Assembly: GCF_002844235.1 (NCBI RefSeq) | Contig: NZ_PGTS01000004.1 | Location: 433,437-497,436, forward strand | Origin: Thalassospira povalilytica | Lineage (GTDB): Bacteria > Pseudomonadota > Alphaproteobacteria > Rhodospirillales > Thalassospiraceae | Reading direction: 5' to 3' | Length of the DNA: 64,000 bases | Shown here: piece by piece, positions 37,334 through 46,320 of the stretch | How the letters are laid out: every line of letters starts with the position of its first letter | Position numbering within the stretch: position 1 is the first letter of the stretch | Notes under the pieces: model-generated | Databases searched by the model: none | Seen by the model: the letters and a program-made list of their open reading frames with translations, nothing else | What the model was told of the DNA's origin: nothing | Made by a program: the position numbers and the translations under genes

Positions 37334-37370
37334 CACTTTCCCCGTTCATAAAACTTTCACCGCAAGACCT

Positions 37371-37399
37371 TTGCCAAGCTCGATAAATCGTCTTATAAC
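37371..37399 (+). promoter_or_regulatory. Sigma-70-type promoter of phnGHIJKLMN
   Basis: TTGCCA (37371-37376), a 17-base spacer, then TATAAC (37394-37399). The start point would fall about 37406, directly at the PhnF operator, as expected for repression. Confidence 0.65.
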
Positions 37400-37406
37400 G
37401 TGAATA

Positions 37407-37424
37407 TGTATAGACGTCTAGACA
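37407..37424. promoter_or_regulatory. PhnF operator candidate
   Basis: TGTATAGAC followed directly by GTCTAGACA, a near-perfect 18-base palindrome (one mismatched pair) holding two GTnTAnAC cores eight bases apart, the pattern bound by HutC-type GntR regulators. It lies between phnF and phnG at the predicted start point. Confidence 0.72.
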
Positions 37425-37464
37425 AATTTTGAATTTGTCGACTTGCTGGAAAAGGATCAGACAG

Positions 37465-37980
37465 ATGACGGCGCATACCGCCTGGACAGACGGGCCCGCC
37501 CAGGATCACAATCCCCTTCATCAGAACCAGACAGAGCCTGTTGATCAGGCGACCGCGGCGCGGCAACGCTGGATGTCGGTTCTTGCACGCACGCCACGTG
37601 CGACTCTGGAAAGCGAATGGACCACCCGTTATGGCGATCAGAATTGGTCCCTGCTGCGCGAACCACAGATTGGCATGGTGATGGTGCGTGGACGCGCCGG
37701 TGGTGCGGGGCAGCGTTTCAATCTTGGGGAAATGACCGTAACCCGCTGTGCTGTGACGCTTTCGGACGGCACCGTTGGCCATGCTTATGTCAAGGGTCGC
37801 GACCGTTTGCAGGCGCAATATGCCGCGCTGTTTGATGCCGTCATGTTGCGCGATGGATCGGCCGGGGATTTCATTGATGACCTTGCCAGTGCACAGGCCG
37901 ATGCCAAACGCGACCATGCCCGCAAGGTTGCCGCAACCAAAGTTGATTTCTTTACCCTTGTCCGCGGAGAAGACGAATGA
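37465..37980 (+). CDS. phnG: C-P lyase core subunit PhnG
   Basis: Subunit of the PhnGHIJ core complex, which with PhnI makes alpha-D-ribose 1-methylphosphonate triphosphate from ATP and the phosphonate. The 171-residue protein has the family's RQRWMSVLARTPRATLESEW, LLREPQIGMVMVRGRAGG, FNLGEMTVTRCAV and GHAYVKGRDRLQAQ. It is about 20 residues longer at the N-terminus than E. coli PhnG. The ATG at 37465 follows AAAGGATC; an upstream in-frame start would overlap the operator. The stop overlaps phnH (ATGA). Confidence 0.95.
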   Translation: MTAHTAWTDGPAQDHNPLHQNQTEPVDQATAARQRWMSVLARTPRATLESEWTTRYGDQNWSLLREPQIGMVMVRGRAGGAGQRFNLGEMTVTRCAVTLSDGTVGHAYVKGRDRLQAQYAALFDAVMLRDGSAGDFIDDLASAQADAKRDHARKVAATKVDFFTLVRGEDE

Positions 37981-38585
37981 CCCTGCAATCCCAGACAAGT
38001 GACTTGCTGCCGGGCTTTGACCATGCCGCCTTTGATTCGAATGCCGTTTTCCGGGTTTTGCTTGACGCCATGTCGCGGCCCGGGTGCATTTACGACCTGC
38101 CGGTTTCGATTGCCACACCTGATGGCCTAAATGCATCGGCCACCGCGACACTCCTTGCCATGGCAGATATGGACACCACCATCTGGCTGTCGACGTCCTG
38201 CATGACCAAGGCCGCGAACGATCATCTGAAATTCCATTGCGGCTGCCCGATCAGCGATGACGTTGCGCAGGCCGACTTTGCCGTTGCCCGGATTGATGAT
38301 GACCTTTCCTTCATCACCCGTCTTTCGATGGGCAATGCCGAATATCCCGATCAATCGGCAACCCTGATCCTGATGGTCGACGACATCACCAATGCACCGG
38401 CAATGAAACTGACCGGGCCGGGGATCAAGGACAGCCATGACCTTGCGATCAAGAACCTTCCGGCAAGCTTCCATACCTGGCGTGCGGAAAACCATCACAT
38501 GTTCCCGTGCGGAGTTGATGTGATTTTCGCAAGCCTGACCCAGATTTCCGCCCTTTCGCGCACCACCCGGATTGAGGTCATTTAA
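37977..38585 (+). CDS. phnH: C-P lyase core subunit PhnH
   Basis: Structural subunit of the C-P lyase core complex, homologous to PLP transferases but without PLP. The 202-residue protein carries the family's FRVLLDAMSRPG near residue 25 and ends with the HHMFPCGVDVIFAS segment. It overlaps phnG by four bases and phnI follows two bases after its stop, so translation is likely coupled along the whole operon. Length matches E. coli PhnH (194). Confidence 0.95.
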   Translation: MTLQSQTSDLLPGFDHAAFDSNAVFRVLLDAMSRPGCIYDLPVSIATPDGLNASATATLLAMADMDTTIWLSTSCMTKAANDHLKFHCGCPISDDVAQADFAVARIDDDLSFITRLSMGNAEYPDQSATLILMVDDITNAPAMKLTGPGIKDSHDLAIKNLPASFHTWRAENHHMFPCGVDVIFASLTQISALSRTTRIEVI

Positions 38586-38587
38586 CC

Positions 38588-39721
38588 ATGTATGTTGCCG
38601 TCAAAGGTGGCGAACGCGCCATCAACAATGCCCACCGGCTGCTTGCCGAACAGCGCCGTGGTGACAAAAAGGTTGCCGAAATCCAAACCGATCAGATCGA
38701 ACAGCAATTATCGCTGTCGGTGACCCGCGTCATGGCCGAAGGATCACTTTATGACCGCGATCTGGCCGCCCTTGCCATCAAACAGGCCCGCGGTGATTTG
38801 ATCGAGGCGATTTTCCTGATGCGTGCCTATCGCACGACATTGCCGCGTTTTGCCTTTTCCAAGCCGATCAAAACTGCGGACATGGATATATCACGCCGCA
38901 TTTCGGCAACCTTCAAGGACTTGCCCGGCGGGCAGATTTTGGGGCCAACCTTTGACTATACCCATCGCCTGCTGGATTTCACCTTGATGGCCAATGGCGA
39001 GGAACCGCTTGATGCGCCATGTGGAGAACATCCGGTGGATGACCATATGCCGCGCGTTCTGGACGATATCCTGAATGACGAGGGCCTGATACAGGACGAA
39101 CCGGTCCCGGTCGATGACACTGCACCGGTTGCCGATTTGACCCGCGAACCGGTCAAGTTCCCGGCCGGTCGTGACCTTCGATTACAGAACCTGAGCCGCG
39201 GGGACGAAGGATTTGTCCTTGCGCTTGGATATTCGACCCAGCGCGGATACGCCAACAGCCACGCCTTTGTTGGTGAAATCCGCTATGGCAGCGTATCGGT
39301 TGAAATCGAACCCGAAGAACTCGGCTTTGCCATTGATATTGGCGATATCGAACTGACCGAGTGCGAAACGGTCAACAAATTCAAGGGATCGAAGACCAAA
39401 CTGCCGCAATTCACCCGCGGCTATGGCCTTGTGTTCGGTCAGAACGAGCGCAAGGCAATTTCCATGGCACTGGTGGATCGTGCCATGCGTGCCGATGAAA
39501 TGGGCGAACAGATCATGGGCCCGGCACAGGACAGCGAATTCGTGATGGAACATAGCGATAACGTCCAGTCCACCGGCTTTGTCGAACATATCAAGCTTCC
39601 GCACTATGTCGATTTCCAGGGTGAACTTGAACTTGTTCGCCGCATGCGGACCGAAGTCGAAGAACGATTGGCCAAGCTTGATACCGAGACCGCCCGCCCC
39701 CAACCCGAAGCCGCGGAGTAA
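38588..39721 (+). CDS. phnI: C-P lyase core subunit PhnI (nucleosidase)
   Basis: Catalytic nucleosidase of the C-P lyase core, displacing adenine from ATP with the phosphonate together with PhnG, PhnH and PhnL. The 377-residue protein begins MYVAVKGGERAINNAH and has the hallmark FLMRAYRTTLPRF, the LGPTFDYTHRLLDF segment, GFVLALGYSTQRGYANSHAFVGEIRYG and DFQGELELVRRMR. The C-terminus is slightly longer than in E. coli (354) and rich in Pro/Glu. phnJ begins four bases after its stop. Confidence 0.97.
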   Translation: MYVAVKGGERAINNAHRLLAEQRRGDKKVAEIQTDQIEQQLSLSVTRVMAEGSLYDRDLAALAIKQARGDLIEAIFLMRAYRTTLPRFAFSKPIKTADMDISRRISATFKDLPGGQILGPTFDYTHRLLDFTLMANGEEPLDAPCGEHPVDDHMPRVLDDILNDEGLIQDEPVPVDDTAPVADLTREPVKFPAGRDLRLQNLSRGDEGFVLALGYSTQRGYANSHAFVGEIRYGSVSVEIEPEELGFAIDIGDIELTECETVNKFKGSKTKLPQFTRGYGLVFGQNERKAISMALVDRAMRADEMGEQIMGPAQDSEFVMEHSDNVQSTGFVEHIKLPHYVDFQGELELVRRMRTEVEERLAKLDTETARPQPEAAE

Positions 39722-39725
39722 CTCC

Positions 39726-40652
39726 ATGGAACAGACTGTCAATTATTCGGCGGATGGGGCAACGGCCTATAATTTCGCCTATCTCGATGAACAAACCAAA
39801 CGCATGATCCGGCGCGCATTGCTGAAGGCCGTTGCAATTCCGGGATATCAGGTCCCGTTTGCCGGTCGTGAAATGCCAATGCCCTATGGCTGGGGTACGG
39901 GTGGCGTGCAGGTCACCGCCGCCGTTATTGGCCCTAATGATACCCTTAAGGTCATCGACCAAGGGGCTGATGACACCACCAACGCAGTTTCCATCCGTCA
40001 GTTCTTTGCCAAGACGGCAAATGTTGCGACGACTGAAAAAACCGCCGAGGCATCAATCATTCAGACCCGCCACCGCATCCCGGAAAAGGAACTGCGCGAA
40101 GATCAGGTTCTTGTTTATCAGGTGCCGATCCCCGAACCGCTTCGTTTCCTTGAACCGCGTGAAACCGAAACGCGCAAAATGCATGCACTTGAAGAATATG
40201 GCTTGATGCATGTGAAGCTGTATGAAGACATTGCGCGTCACGGCCACATCGCCACCACTTATGCCTATCCGGTCATGGTGGATGATCGCTATGTGATGGA
40301 CCCGTCACCGACACCCAAATTCGACAATCCGAAAATGAACGATATGGCGGCCCTTCAGCTGTTTGGGGCCGGACGCGAAAAACGCATCTATGCCCTGCCG
40401 CCCTACACCAAGGTCAAAAGCCTCGATTTCGAAGATCATCCGTTCGAAGTCCAGACCTGGAAAGATGAATGCGGCATGTGCGGCGCCCGCGACAGTTACC
40501 TTGATGAAGTCATTCTCGATGATCAGGGCAACCGGATGTTTGTTTGCTCGGACACCGATTACTGCAGTGAGCGGCAGGAAGCCGGCCATCGCGGCCCGCA
40601 ACATCATGACCAGCCCCTTGGCAAGGCAGCACGCGAAAAGGCAGCAGAATAA
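39726..40652 (+). CDS. phnJ: Alpha-D-ribose 1-methylphosphonate 5-phosphate C-P lyase
   Basis: Radical-SAM enzyme that breaks the C-P bond, releasing methane (or the alkane) and 5-phosphoribosyl 1,2-cyclic phosphate. In the 308-residue protein the unusual cysteine motif C-x2-C-x21-C with an extra Cys is complete (ECGMCG, then CSDTDYC near 280), and GWGTGGVQVTAA is present. The ATG at 39726 is the normal start (MEQTVNYSADGATAYNFAYLDE); the frame is open into phnI but that part is not conserved. The stop overlaps phnK (TAATG). Confidence 0.97.
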   Translation: MEQTVNYSADGATAYNFAYLDEQTKRMIRRALLKAVAIPGYQVPFAGREMPMPYGWGTGGVQVTAAVIGPNDTLKVIDQGADDTTNAVSIRQFFAKTANVATTEKTAEASIIQTRHRIPEKELREDQVLVYQVPIPEPLRFLEPRETETRKMHALEEYGLMHVKLYEDIARHGHIATTYAYPVMVDDRYVMDPSPTPKFDNPKMNDMAALQLFGAGREKRIYALPPYTKVKSLDFEDHPFEVQTWKDECGMCGARDSYLDEVILDDQGNRMFVCSDTDYCSERQEAGHRGPQHHDQPLGKAAREKAAE

Positions 40653-41434
40653 TGACCCAGATGAGCAATCCGCTTTTGCGTGTGGACAACCTGACCATGA
40701 TGTATGGCGACCGGGTTGGCTGCAAGGATGTAAGTTTTGAACTCCGCCCCGGCGAAGTTCTTGGCATTGTTGGAGAATCCGGTTCGGGCAAATCCACTTT
40801 GCTGCGCAGCATTTCCGCCCAGCAGGAACCGACCAAAGGAACGGTTCAATACAATACCCGTATTGACGGCGTGTGTGATGTCTATCAGATGTCCGAAGCC
40901 CAGCGCAGGCTTTTGATGCGCACCGACTGGGCGTTTGTGCATCAAAACCCGCGTGACGGGTTGCGCATGAATGTCAGCGCCGGGGCCAATATTGGCGAAC
41001 GCCTGATGGCGATCGGGGATCGTCATTATGGCAATATCCGCAGCAATGCGGACGCCTGGCTTGGCAAGGTCGAAATTGCGTCCGAACGCCTTGATGATCT
41101 GCCATCGACCTTTTCGGGCGGCATGCAGCAACGTTTGCAGATTGCCCGCAACCTCGTAACCAGCCCGCGCCTCGTTTTCATGGACGAACCCACGGGTGGG
41201 CTTGATGTTTCTGTTCAGGCCAGATTGCTCGATCTGCTGCGCGGGCTGGTTCACGACCTTAATCTTGCGGTGATTATCGTCACCCACGATCTGGCGGTTG
41301 CCCGGCTTCTTTCGCACCGGCTGATGGTGATGCAACAGGGCAAGGTGATTGAACATGGCCTGACCGATCAGGTGCTTGATGACCCGCAGCATCCCTATAC
41401 GCAGCTGCTTGTTTCTTCCATTCTTCAGAACTGA
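40652..41434 (+). CDS. phnK: C-P lyase ABC-type ATPase PhnK
   Basis: ABC-family ATPase that docks on the C-P lyase core and is needed for phosphonate turnover in vivo; it is not a transport component. The 260-residue protein has Walker A GESGSGKST, the oligopeptide-type HQNPRDGLRM, the signature FSGGMQQRLQIAR, Walker B LVFMDEPTGGLD and the H-loop IVTHD. It overlaps phnJ by one base and phnL starts 13 bases after its stop. Confidence 0.95.
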   Translation: MTQMSNPLLRVDNLTMMYGDRVGCKDVSFELRPGEVLGIVGESGSGKSTLLRSISAQQEPTKGTVQYNTRIDGVCDVYQMSEAQRRLLMRTDWAFVHQNPRDGLRMNVSAGANIGERLMAIGDRHYGNIRSNADAWLGKVEIASERLDDLPSTFSGGMQQRLQIARNLVTSPRLVFMDEPTGGLDVSVQARLLDLLRGLVHDLNLAVIIVTHDLAVARLLSHRLMVMQQGKVIEHGLTDQVLDDPQHPYTQLLVSSILQN

Positions 41435-41447
41435 CCGGGGCGGGAAA

Positions 41448-42152
41448 ATGTCTGAAATGCTTCATGCTCAAAACGTCGCCAAAAGCTTTACGCTCCATAC
41501 CCAGGGCAGCGTAACCATTCCGGTTTTTCAGGGTGTTGATTTTACCCTTTCGGGTGGGGAATGCATCGCGCTGACCGGTGAGTCGGGTTCGGGGAAAAGT
41601 ACCTTTATGCGCATGCTTTATGCCAATTACACGTGTTCTGACGGATCCATCAAGGTGTTCCATGATGGTGACTGGCTTGATATCACCACCGCCAGCCCGC
41701 ATTCGATCCTTGAGGTGCGCAAGCGCACCATGGGCTATGTCAGCCAGTTCCTGCGCGTGATCCCGCGTGTGCCGACCCTTGAAATCGTGGCCGAACCGCT
41801 GGTTGCTCTGGGTACTGCCCGCGAAACCGCGATGGACAAGGCACGCGATCTTTTGACCCGGCTTCGCATTCCGGAACGTTTGTGGCAACTTTCGCCACTG
41901 ACATTTTCGGGCGGTGAACAGCAACGGGTGAATATCGCACGCGGCTTTATTACCGATTACCCGATCATGCTGCTTGATGAACCGACTGCATCGCTTGACG
42001 CCCAAAATCGTGCCACTGTTCTGGCATTGATTGAAGAAGCCAAGGGACGTGGGGCGGCGATCGCCGGTATTTTCCATGACCATGAAACCCGTGATGCGGT
42101 GTGCACCGGGTCGTTTGATGTGACTTCGTTTAAAGTTGGGGCCAATGACTGA
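41448..42152 (+). CDS. phnL: C-P lyase ABC-type ATPase PhnL
   Basis: Second ABC-type ATPase of the C-P lyase system, acting with PhnG, PhnH and PhnI. The 234-residue protein shows Walker A GESGSGKST (about 43-51), VSQFLRVIPRV (Q-loop), the signature FSGGEQQRVNIARG, Walker B IMLLDEPTASLD and the H-loop FHDHE. The ATG at 41448 follows GGGGCGGGAAA; an in-frame ATG upstream inside phnK is rejected. It overlaps phnM by eight bases. Confidence 0.95.
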   Translation: MSEMLHAQNVAKSFTLHTQGSVTIPVFQGVDFTLSGGECIALTGESGSGKSTFMRMLYANYTCSDGSIKVFHDGDWLDITTASPHSILEVRKRTMGYVSQFLRVIPRVPTLEIVAEPLVALGTARETAMDKARDLLTRLRIPERLWQLSPLTFSGGEQQRVNIARGFITDYPIMLLDEPTASLDAQNRATVLALIEEAKGRGAAIAGIFHDHETRDAVCTGSFDVTSFKVGAND

Positions 42153-43287
42153 ACAGATTTTTACCAATGCCAAACTCGTCCTGGCCAATGAAGTCATTGA
42201 CGGTGCCGTCCAGATCAAAGACGGACTGATTACAGATGTTTCCGACCGGCCATCCAATATTGCCGGTGCCGAGGATATGGGTGGCGATTACCTGATGCCC
42301 GGGCTGGTGGAACTTCATACCGACAACCTTGAAAAGCACCTGACCCCGCGCCCCAAAACCCGCTGGCCCGCCACGGCGGCCGTTGTCGCCCATGACAATC
42401 AGGTGGCAAGTGCGGGAATCACCACGGTGTTTGATGCCATTTCAGTTGGCGATGTGACCGATGGTTCGGAACGTATCGAACGCCTGATTGAATCCGTCAC
42501 CGCCCTTGAACATGCGCTTGAAAACCAGCTTCTGCGCGCAGATCATAAACTGCATCTGCGGTGCGAAACGTCTTATGGCGGACTGATCGAGGCACTTGAT
42601 AACCTTGTTGATCTGCCTTTGGTCAAGATGCTTTCGGTGATGGACCACACACCCGGTCAGCGCCAGTTCGTCAGCCTTGATGCCTATTACACCTACTATC
42701 AAGGCAAGTATGGCATGAGCGACGAAGAAATGCGGAAATTCATCGCATCGCGCAAACGCGATTCCGAACTTTATTCCGTCAAACATCGCCGTCATGTGGT
42801 GGATCTGGCACATGCCAAAAACCTTGCCCTTGCCAGTCATGATGACGCAACTGCCGAACATGTTGCCGAGGCCGTGCAGGACAAGATGACCGTGGCCGAA
42901 TTCCCGACCACCCTTGAAGCAGCCAAGGCATCGCATGAAGGCGGACTTGGTGTGATGATGGGGGGACCGAACCTTGTACGCGGCGGATCTCATAGCGGCA
43001 ACGTTGCGGCAGGCGATCTGGCCAGGAATGGCTATCTTGATATCATTTCAAGTGATTATGTCCCGCACAGCCTGCTGCACGGGGCAATGAAACTGTTTGA
43101 TGATTTTGACGGATATGATTTGCCGCGCGCCATTCGCACCGTAACGCTTAATCCGGCAACGCAAGTCGGCCTGACGGACCGCGGTGAAATTGCCACGGGC
43201 AAGCGCGGCGATCTGATTCGGGTGCATCATTCGCCGCATCATCCGATTGTCCGCGGGGTCTGGCGTGAAGGTGTTCGGGTGTCATGA
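42145..43287 (+). CDS. phnM: Alpha-D-ribose 1-methylphosphonate 5-triphosphate diphosphatase PhnM
   Basis: Amidohydrolase-superfamily enzyme removing diphosphate from the triphosphate intermediate, before PhnJ. The 380-residue protein has the metal-binding LMPGLVELHTDNLEKH, SVMDHTPGQRQF, LASHDDATAEH and SSDYVPHSLLHGAM, as in the E. coli enzyme (378). Start chosen at ATG 42145, which overlaps the phnL stop by eight bases; a TTG three codons upstream is possible but weaker. The stop overlaps phnN by four bases. Confidence 0.96.
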   Translation: MTEQIFTNAKLVLANEVIDGAVQIKDGLITDVSDRPSNIAGAEDMGGDYLMPGLVELHTDNLEKHLTPRPKTRWPATAAVVAHDNQVASAGITTVFDAISVGDVTDGSERIERLIESVTALEHALENQLLRADHKLHLRCETSYGGLIEALDNLVDLPLVKMLSVMDHTPGQRQFVSLDAYYTYYQGKYGMSDEEMRKFIASRKRDSELYSVKHRRHVVDLAHAKNLALASHDDATAEHVAEAVQDKMTVAEFPTTLEAAKASHEGGLGVMMGGPNLVRGGSHSGNVAAGDLARNGYLDIISSDYVPHSLLHGAMKLFDDFDGYDLPRAIRTVTLNPATQVGLTDRGEIATGKRGDLIRVHHSPHHPIVRGVWREGVRVS

Positions 43288-43889
43288 CCGAACGCCATAC
43301 CCATGATGGCGCGATAAAACCGGGACTTTTGGTCCTTGTCGTCGGCCCAAGTGGCGTTGGCAAGGACACCCTTCTGGATGCGGCACGGGAACGGCTGAAA
43401 GATGCAGCGCATATCTGCTTTCCGCGGCGCTGCATCACCCGCCCGGCCGGGTCAGTTGGGGAAATCCACATTCCGGTCCGACCGGAAGATTTCGCACAGA
43501 TGGCCCGCCAAGGTGCCTTTCTGCTGAGCTGGAAGGCGCATGATCTTTGCTATGGCATTCCACGCCATGTGCAGGATGATGTGGCAAATGGCAAAACCGT
43601 CATCGTCAATGTATCACGCAGTGTGATCGATGATGCCCGATCCCTGATCGGTCATGGTCAGGTCCGGGTTCTGAACATTCGGGCCAGCAGGGATGTTTTG
43701 CGCAAACGTCTGGAAGCCCGCGGGCGTGAGGACATTCTTGATATCGAACGACGTCTTGCCCGTGCATCCGCCTATCAAATCGATGGCGACAATATCGTTC
43801 ATGTCGATAATGATGCCGATCTTGAAACCGGTATCACACGTTTCATCGCCGCCATCGAGATTGATCACGCGATCGCCAATCGGGCCTGA
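43284..43889 (+). CDS. phnN: Ribose 1,5-bisphosphate phosphokinase PhnN
   Basis: Kinase making PRPP from ribose 1,5-bisphosphate, the last step that returns the C-P lyase product to nucleotide metabolism. The 201-residue protein is a guanylate-kinase-like P-loop enzyme with VVGPSGVGKDTLLDAA (about 19-34), ITRPAG, FLLSWKAHDLCYGIP and RASRDVLRKRLEARGRE. Its presence implies that ribose 1,5-bisphosphate is formed, which requires a cyclic phosphodiesterase; phnP is absent from the window. It ends the plus-strand phn operon at a bidirectional terminator. Confidence 0.94.
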   Translation: MTERHTHDGAIKPGLLVLVVGPSGVGKDTLLDAARERLKDAAHICFPRRCITRPAGSVGEIHIPVRPEDFAQMARQGAFLLSWKAHDLCYGIPRHVQDDVANGKTVIVNVSRSVIDDARSLIGHGQVRVLNIRASRDVLRKRLEARGREDILDIERRLARASAYQIDGDNIVHVDNDADLETGITRFIAAIEIDHAIANRA

Positions 43890-43918
43890 ACCCTGTCCCT
43901 TCCAACGAAACATTACAA

Positions 43919-43950
43919 AAAATGCTGCAGTTTTTGCTGCAGCATTTTTG
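43919..43950. terminator. Bidirectional terminator between the two phn operons
   Basis: AAATGCTGCAG pairs with CTGCAGCATTT around TTTTTG, with A tract on the left and TTTTTG on the right. It serves phnN and the convergent DUF1045 gene. Confidence 0.9.
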
Positions 43951-43951
43951 T

Positions 43952-44650
43952 TTAGCCCTTAAGGGCAAATCTTTGCAAAAACCAGAATGGCTTGCCGTCG
44001 CCAGGATCCCCGAACAGGCAGATATCGGTAACTTCAAACGGTTCTGCACAAAGCGGCGCAACAACCGGTACCAATGCCTTTTCAAAGCGCGCAACCTGAT
44101 CAGCTTCAAGCTTGTTGGTCAGGGTCAGATGGAACCGGAACTCTTCCATCACATAGGGATATCCCCATTTGACCAAATTGGCTTCCTGGCGATCGGAAAG
44201 CCCCACCGCGCGGCGCTTGTTCATTGCCGCTTCGTCTTCGGGTTTGCGAAAATCATCAAGATCACGCACCAGCAATGCTGCAAGCGCACCAAGGTCGCCC
44301 AACGGTTCGGTCGGCACAAGCGCCAGAAAGCGACCGATTGCCTTTAACTTAAGGGGCCCGCAGGTGACCGGTTTGATTTGTGTAGCAACATCTTTGATCG
44401 CGGTTTCAAGGTCGGTTCTGCTTTGCCCGTCATTCAGGGTGAAGGGCGGCTTTAAAGTCCCATGAAAACCATAACGGGCGGGCGATGTGGTGGCAGCAAC
44501 GATTTCATCATCATCAAGTCCGTCGACAACCGGTCGCGCAACATCCTTTCCGGTTGCGGCATCGCGCCCCAGCCAGGCATCACCAAAAGCCCCAAGGCCG
44601 CTTTGCGGTGCCGGAGCATAATAAAGGGCATAGCGTTGATATTCTGACAT
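43952..44650 (-). CDS. DUF1045 phosphonate-metabolism protein, 2H phosphoesterase fold
   Basis: Small 232-residue protein of the family described as a putative phosphonate metabolism protein (TIGR03223/DUF1045). It has two His-x-Thr/Ser-type motifs, FHGTLKPPF (about 63-71) and FHLTLT (about 175-180), the signature of 2H phosphoesterases, which open 2',3'- or 1,2-cyclic phosphates. With no PhnP in the locus, it is the best candidate for opening 5-phosphoribosyl 1,2-cyclic phosphate (inference). AAGAGAAA precedes the ATG at 44650. A terminator lies between it and the upstream acetyltransferase gene, so it may need its own promoter. Confidence 0.85.
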   Translation of the reverse strand: MSEYQRYALYYAPAPQSGLGAFGDAWLGRDAATGKDVARPVVDGLDDDEIVAATTSPARYGFHGTLKPPFTLNDGQSRTDLETAIKDVATQIKPVTCGPLKLKAIGRFLALVPTEPLGDLGALAALLVRDLDDFRKPEDEAAMNKRRAVGLSDRQEANLVKWGYPYVMEEFRFHLTLTNKLEADQVARFEKALVPVVAPLCAEPFEVTDICLFGDPGDGKPFWFLQRFALKG

Positions 44651-44730
44651 GATTTCTCTTTGACGGAATGCCGTGGGGCCGAGCCCCATCTTGGGAATTG
44701 TCGCGCCAACGCGCAACACCCGTTTGATGA

Positions 44731-44758
44731 AAAACGCCGAAGAATTTCATCTTCGGCG
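44731..44758 (-). terminator. Terminator after phnCDE-acetyltransferase
   Basis: CGCCGAAGA pairs with TCTTCGGCG around a six-base loop, followed on the minus strand by TTTTTCATC. It sits inside the minus-strand phn gene row, 81 bases before the DUF1045 start, so that gene is either attenuated or has a separate promoter. Confidence 0.85.
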
Positions 44759-44786
44759 CATCGCAAAATCAAACATCAATACCGGA

Positions 44787-45434
44787 TCAGACTGTATCGT
44801 ATTTCAGGCAGAAATCACGTACCGGAAGGCTTCGGAAATCAACCAGCCGTTCGCGCAACATATCATGGGACCAGTCCCACCATTGGATGCGCAAAAGGGC
44901 ATCGATAATATCGGCTTCAAACCGGGGACGAAGGGGACTTGCCGGAATGCCGGTCACAATGGTGTATGGCGGCACATCCTTGGTCACCACGGCACCGGAA
45001 CCGACAACCGATCCAATGCCGATGGTCACCCCGCCCTGCACGATCGCACCATGACCGATCCAAACATCATGATGAAGTATCACGCGTTTTTCCCGACGCC
45101 AGTCAAAGAAGGTCGGATCATCATCGCCAAGCTCATAGGCGCTTGATCGATACTGGAAGTGATGCATGGATGCCCGGTCCATCGGATGCTGTCCGGGATT
45201 GATGCGGGTATGGGCGGCGATATTCACGAATTTTCCGATATTGGAATAGATGATCTCGCTGTCATTCACGACATAGGAATAGTCACCCATTTTCGTTTCG
45301 CGCATCGATGTCCGTGGGCCGACCTCGGTCCAGACACCCATTTCGCAATCGACAACCGTCGCAGTGCCATCAATGGTCGGATATTCCGAAAGCGCCTTCA
45401 TGGCCGGTTTGGCTTGCGTGATTTGAAAAGTCAT
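44787..45434 (-). CDS. Phn-type hexapeptide-repeat acetyltransferase
   Basis: Left-handed beta-helix acyltransferase of 215 residues, of the phosphonate-associated transferase hexapeptide family (TIGR03308 type, chloramphenicol acetyltransferase-like). Hexapeptide repeats are visible around [24 protein letters not shown] split across turns and the ATDP-like [18 protein letters not shown]. The active-site His lies in [13 protein letters not shown] or [13 protein letters not shown] role like PhnO (acetylating aminoalkylphosphonates) is plausible but is inference. It starts four bases after phnE ends, so it is cotranscribed with phnCDE. Confidence 0.87.
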   Translation of the reverse strand: MTFQITQAKPAMKALSEYPTIDGTATVVDCEMGVWTEVGPRTSMRETKMGDYSYVVNDSEIIYSNIGKFVNIAAHTRINPGQHPMDRASMHHFQYRSSAYELGDDDPTFFDWRREKRVILHHDVWIGHGAIVQGGVTIGIGSVVGSGAVVTKDVPPYTIVTGIPASPLRPRFEADIIDALLRIQWWDWSHDMLRERLVDFRSLPVRDFCLKYDTV

Positions 45435-45438
45435 CTGA

Positions 45439-46254
45439 TCACGTCACCAACTTGCGCAGACGCTGGGAAACCATATCAAGAAGACTGACCGAAATGATGA
45501 TGATGATCATGACAGCCGCGGTTTCGGCATAATAGAACCCGCGAATATATTCCCAAAGCACCATGCCAATCCCGCCCGCACCGACGATACCAAGGACCGT
45601 AGCCGACCGTACGTTGGACTCAAACCGGTAAAGCGAATAGGAAATCCAAAGCGGCAGGACTTGCGGGATTACGCCAAAAATAACTTCCTGAAGTGCATTG
45701 GCCCCGGTTGCGCGGATGCCTTCGACCGGTTCGGGATCAATCGCCTCGACGGCCTCGGAAAACAGTTTGGCAAGAACACCTGTGGTGTGGATCCAAAGTG
45801 CAAGAACACCGGCAAACGGACCAAGCCCCACCGCCACAACGAACAGCATGGCAAAGACCATTTCGTTAATGGCGCGGAAGGAATCCATTAAACGGCGGAC
45901 CGGCTGATAAACCCAGACCGGCACGATATTTTCAGAGGATAGAATGCCAAACGGGATCGAACACACGATTGAAAGCGCCGTTCCCCAGATCGCGATCTGG
46001 ATGGTGATCCACATTTCTTCGACATAGGTCTTCCACATCAGGAAGTCCGGCGGAAAGAAACCTTCTGCGAAATCGACCATATTGCCGCTGTTTTCAAACA
46101 GGGCCATCGGGCGCATATCCGCACCTTCCCACGACATGGCCAGAAGACCAAGAATGACCGCCCAAAGCAAAAAGCTTGATGCCGAGCGTTTCAGGTCCCT
46201 TGGCGGAAGCTCCGTTGCGACAGATGACGCGGAAGAAATGCTGCTATTCATCAT
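45439..46254 (-). CDS. phnE: Phosphonate ABC transporter permease PhnE
   Basis: Inner-membrane permease of the PhnCDE importer, about 271 residues with six hydrophobic segments. The binding-protein-dependent transport signature [20 protein letters not shown] (coupling helix for PhnC) is clear, as are [17 protein letters not shown] and [20 protein letters not shown]. Only one phnE is present, where some alphaproteobacteria have two. Start at ATG 46254 or the adjacent 46251, both served by GGGATTAAC. A strong stem-loop separates it from phnD upstream. Confidence 0.94.
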   Translation of the reverse strand: MMNSSISSASSVATELPPRDLKRSASSFLLWAVILGLLAMSWEGADMRPMALFENSGNMVDFAEGFFPPDFLMWKTYVEEMWITIQIAIWGTALSIVCSIPFGILSSENIVPVWVYQPVRRLMDSFRAINEMVFAMLFVVAVGLGPFAGVLALWIHTTGVLAKLFSEAVEAIDPEPVEGIRATGANALQEVIFGVIPQVLPLWISYSLYRFESNVRSATVLGIVGAGGIGMVLWEYIRGFYYAETAAVMIIIIISVSLLDMVSQRLRKLVT

Positions 46255-46278
46255 GTTAATCCCGGATGGTAAATGCAA

Positions 46279-46309
46279 ACAGGGAGCACACGGTCCGTGC
46301 GCTCCCTGT
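46279..46309 (-). promoter_or_regulatory. Intercistronic stem-loop between phnD and phnE
   Basis: The flanks ACAGGGAGC and GCTCCCTGT pair and continue inward through CACGG/CCGTG with one G-U pair on the minus-strand RNA, giving a stem of about 14 bp. Only TTGCATTT follows, so it is a leaky terminator or RNA-stabilising hairpin favouring phnD. Confidence 0.7.
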
Positions 46310-46320
46310 CGGAAGATCGA

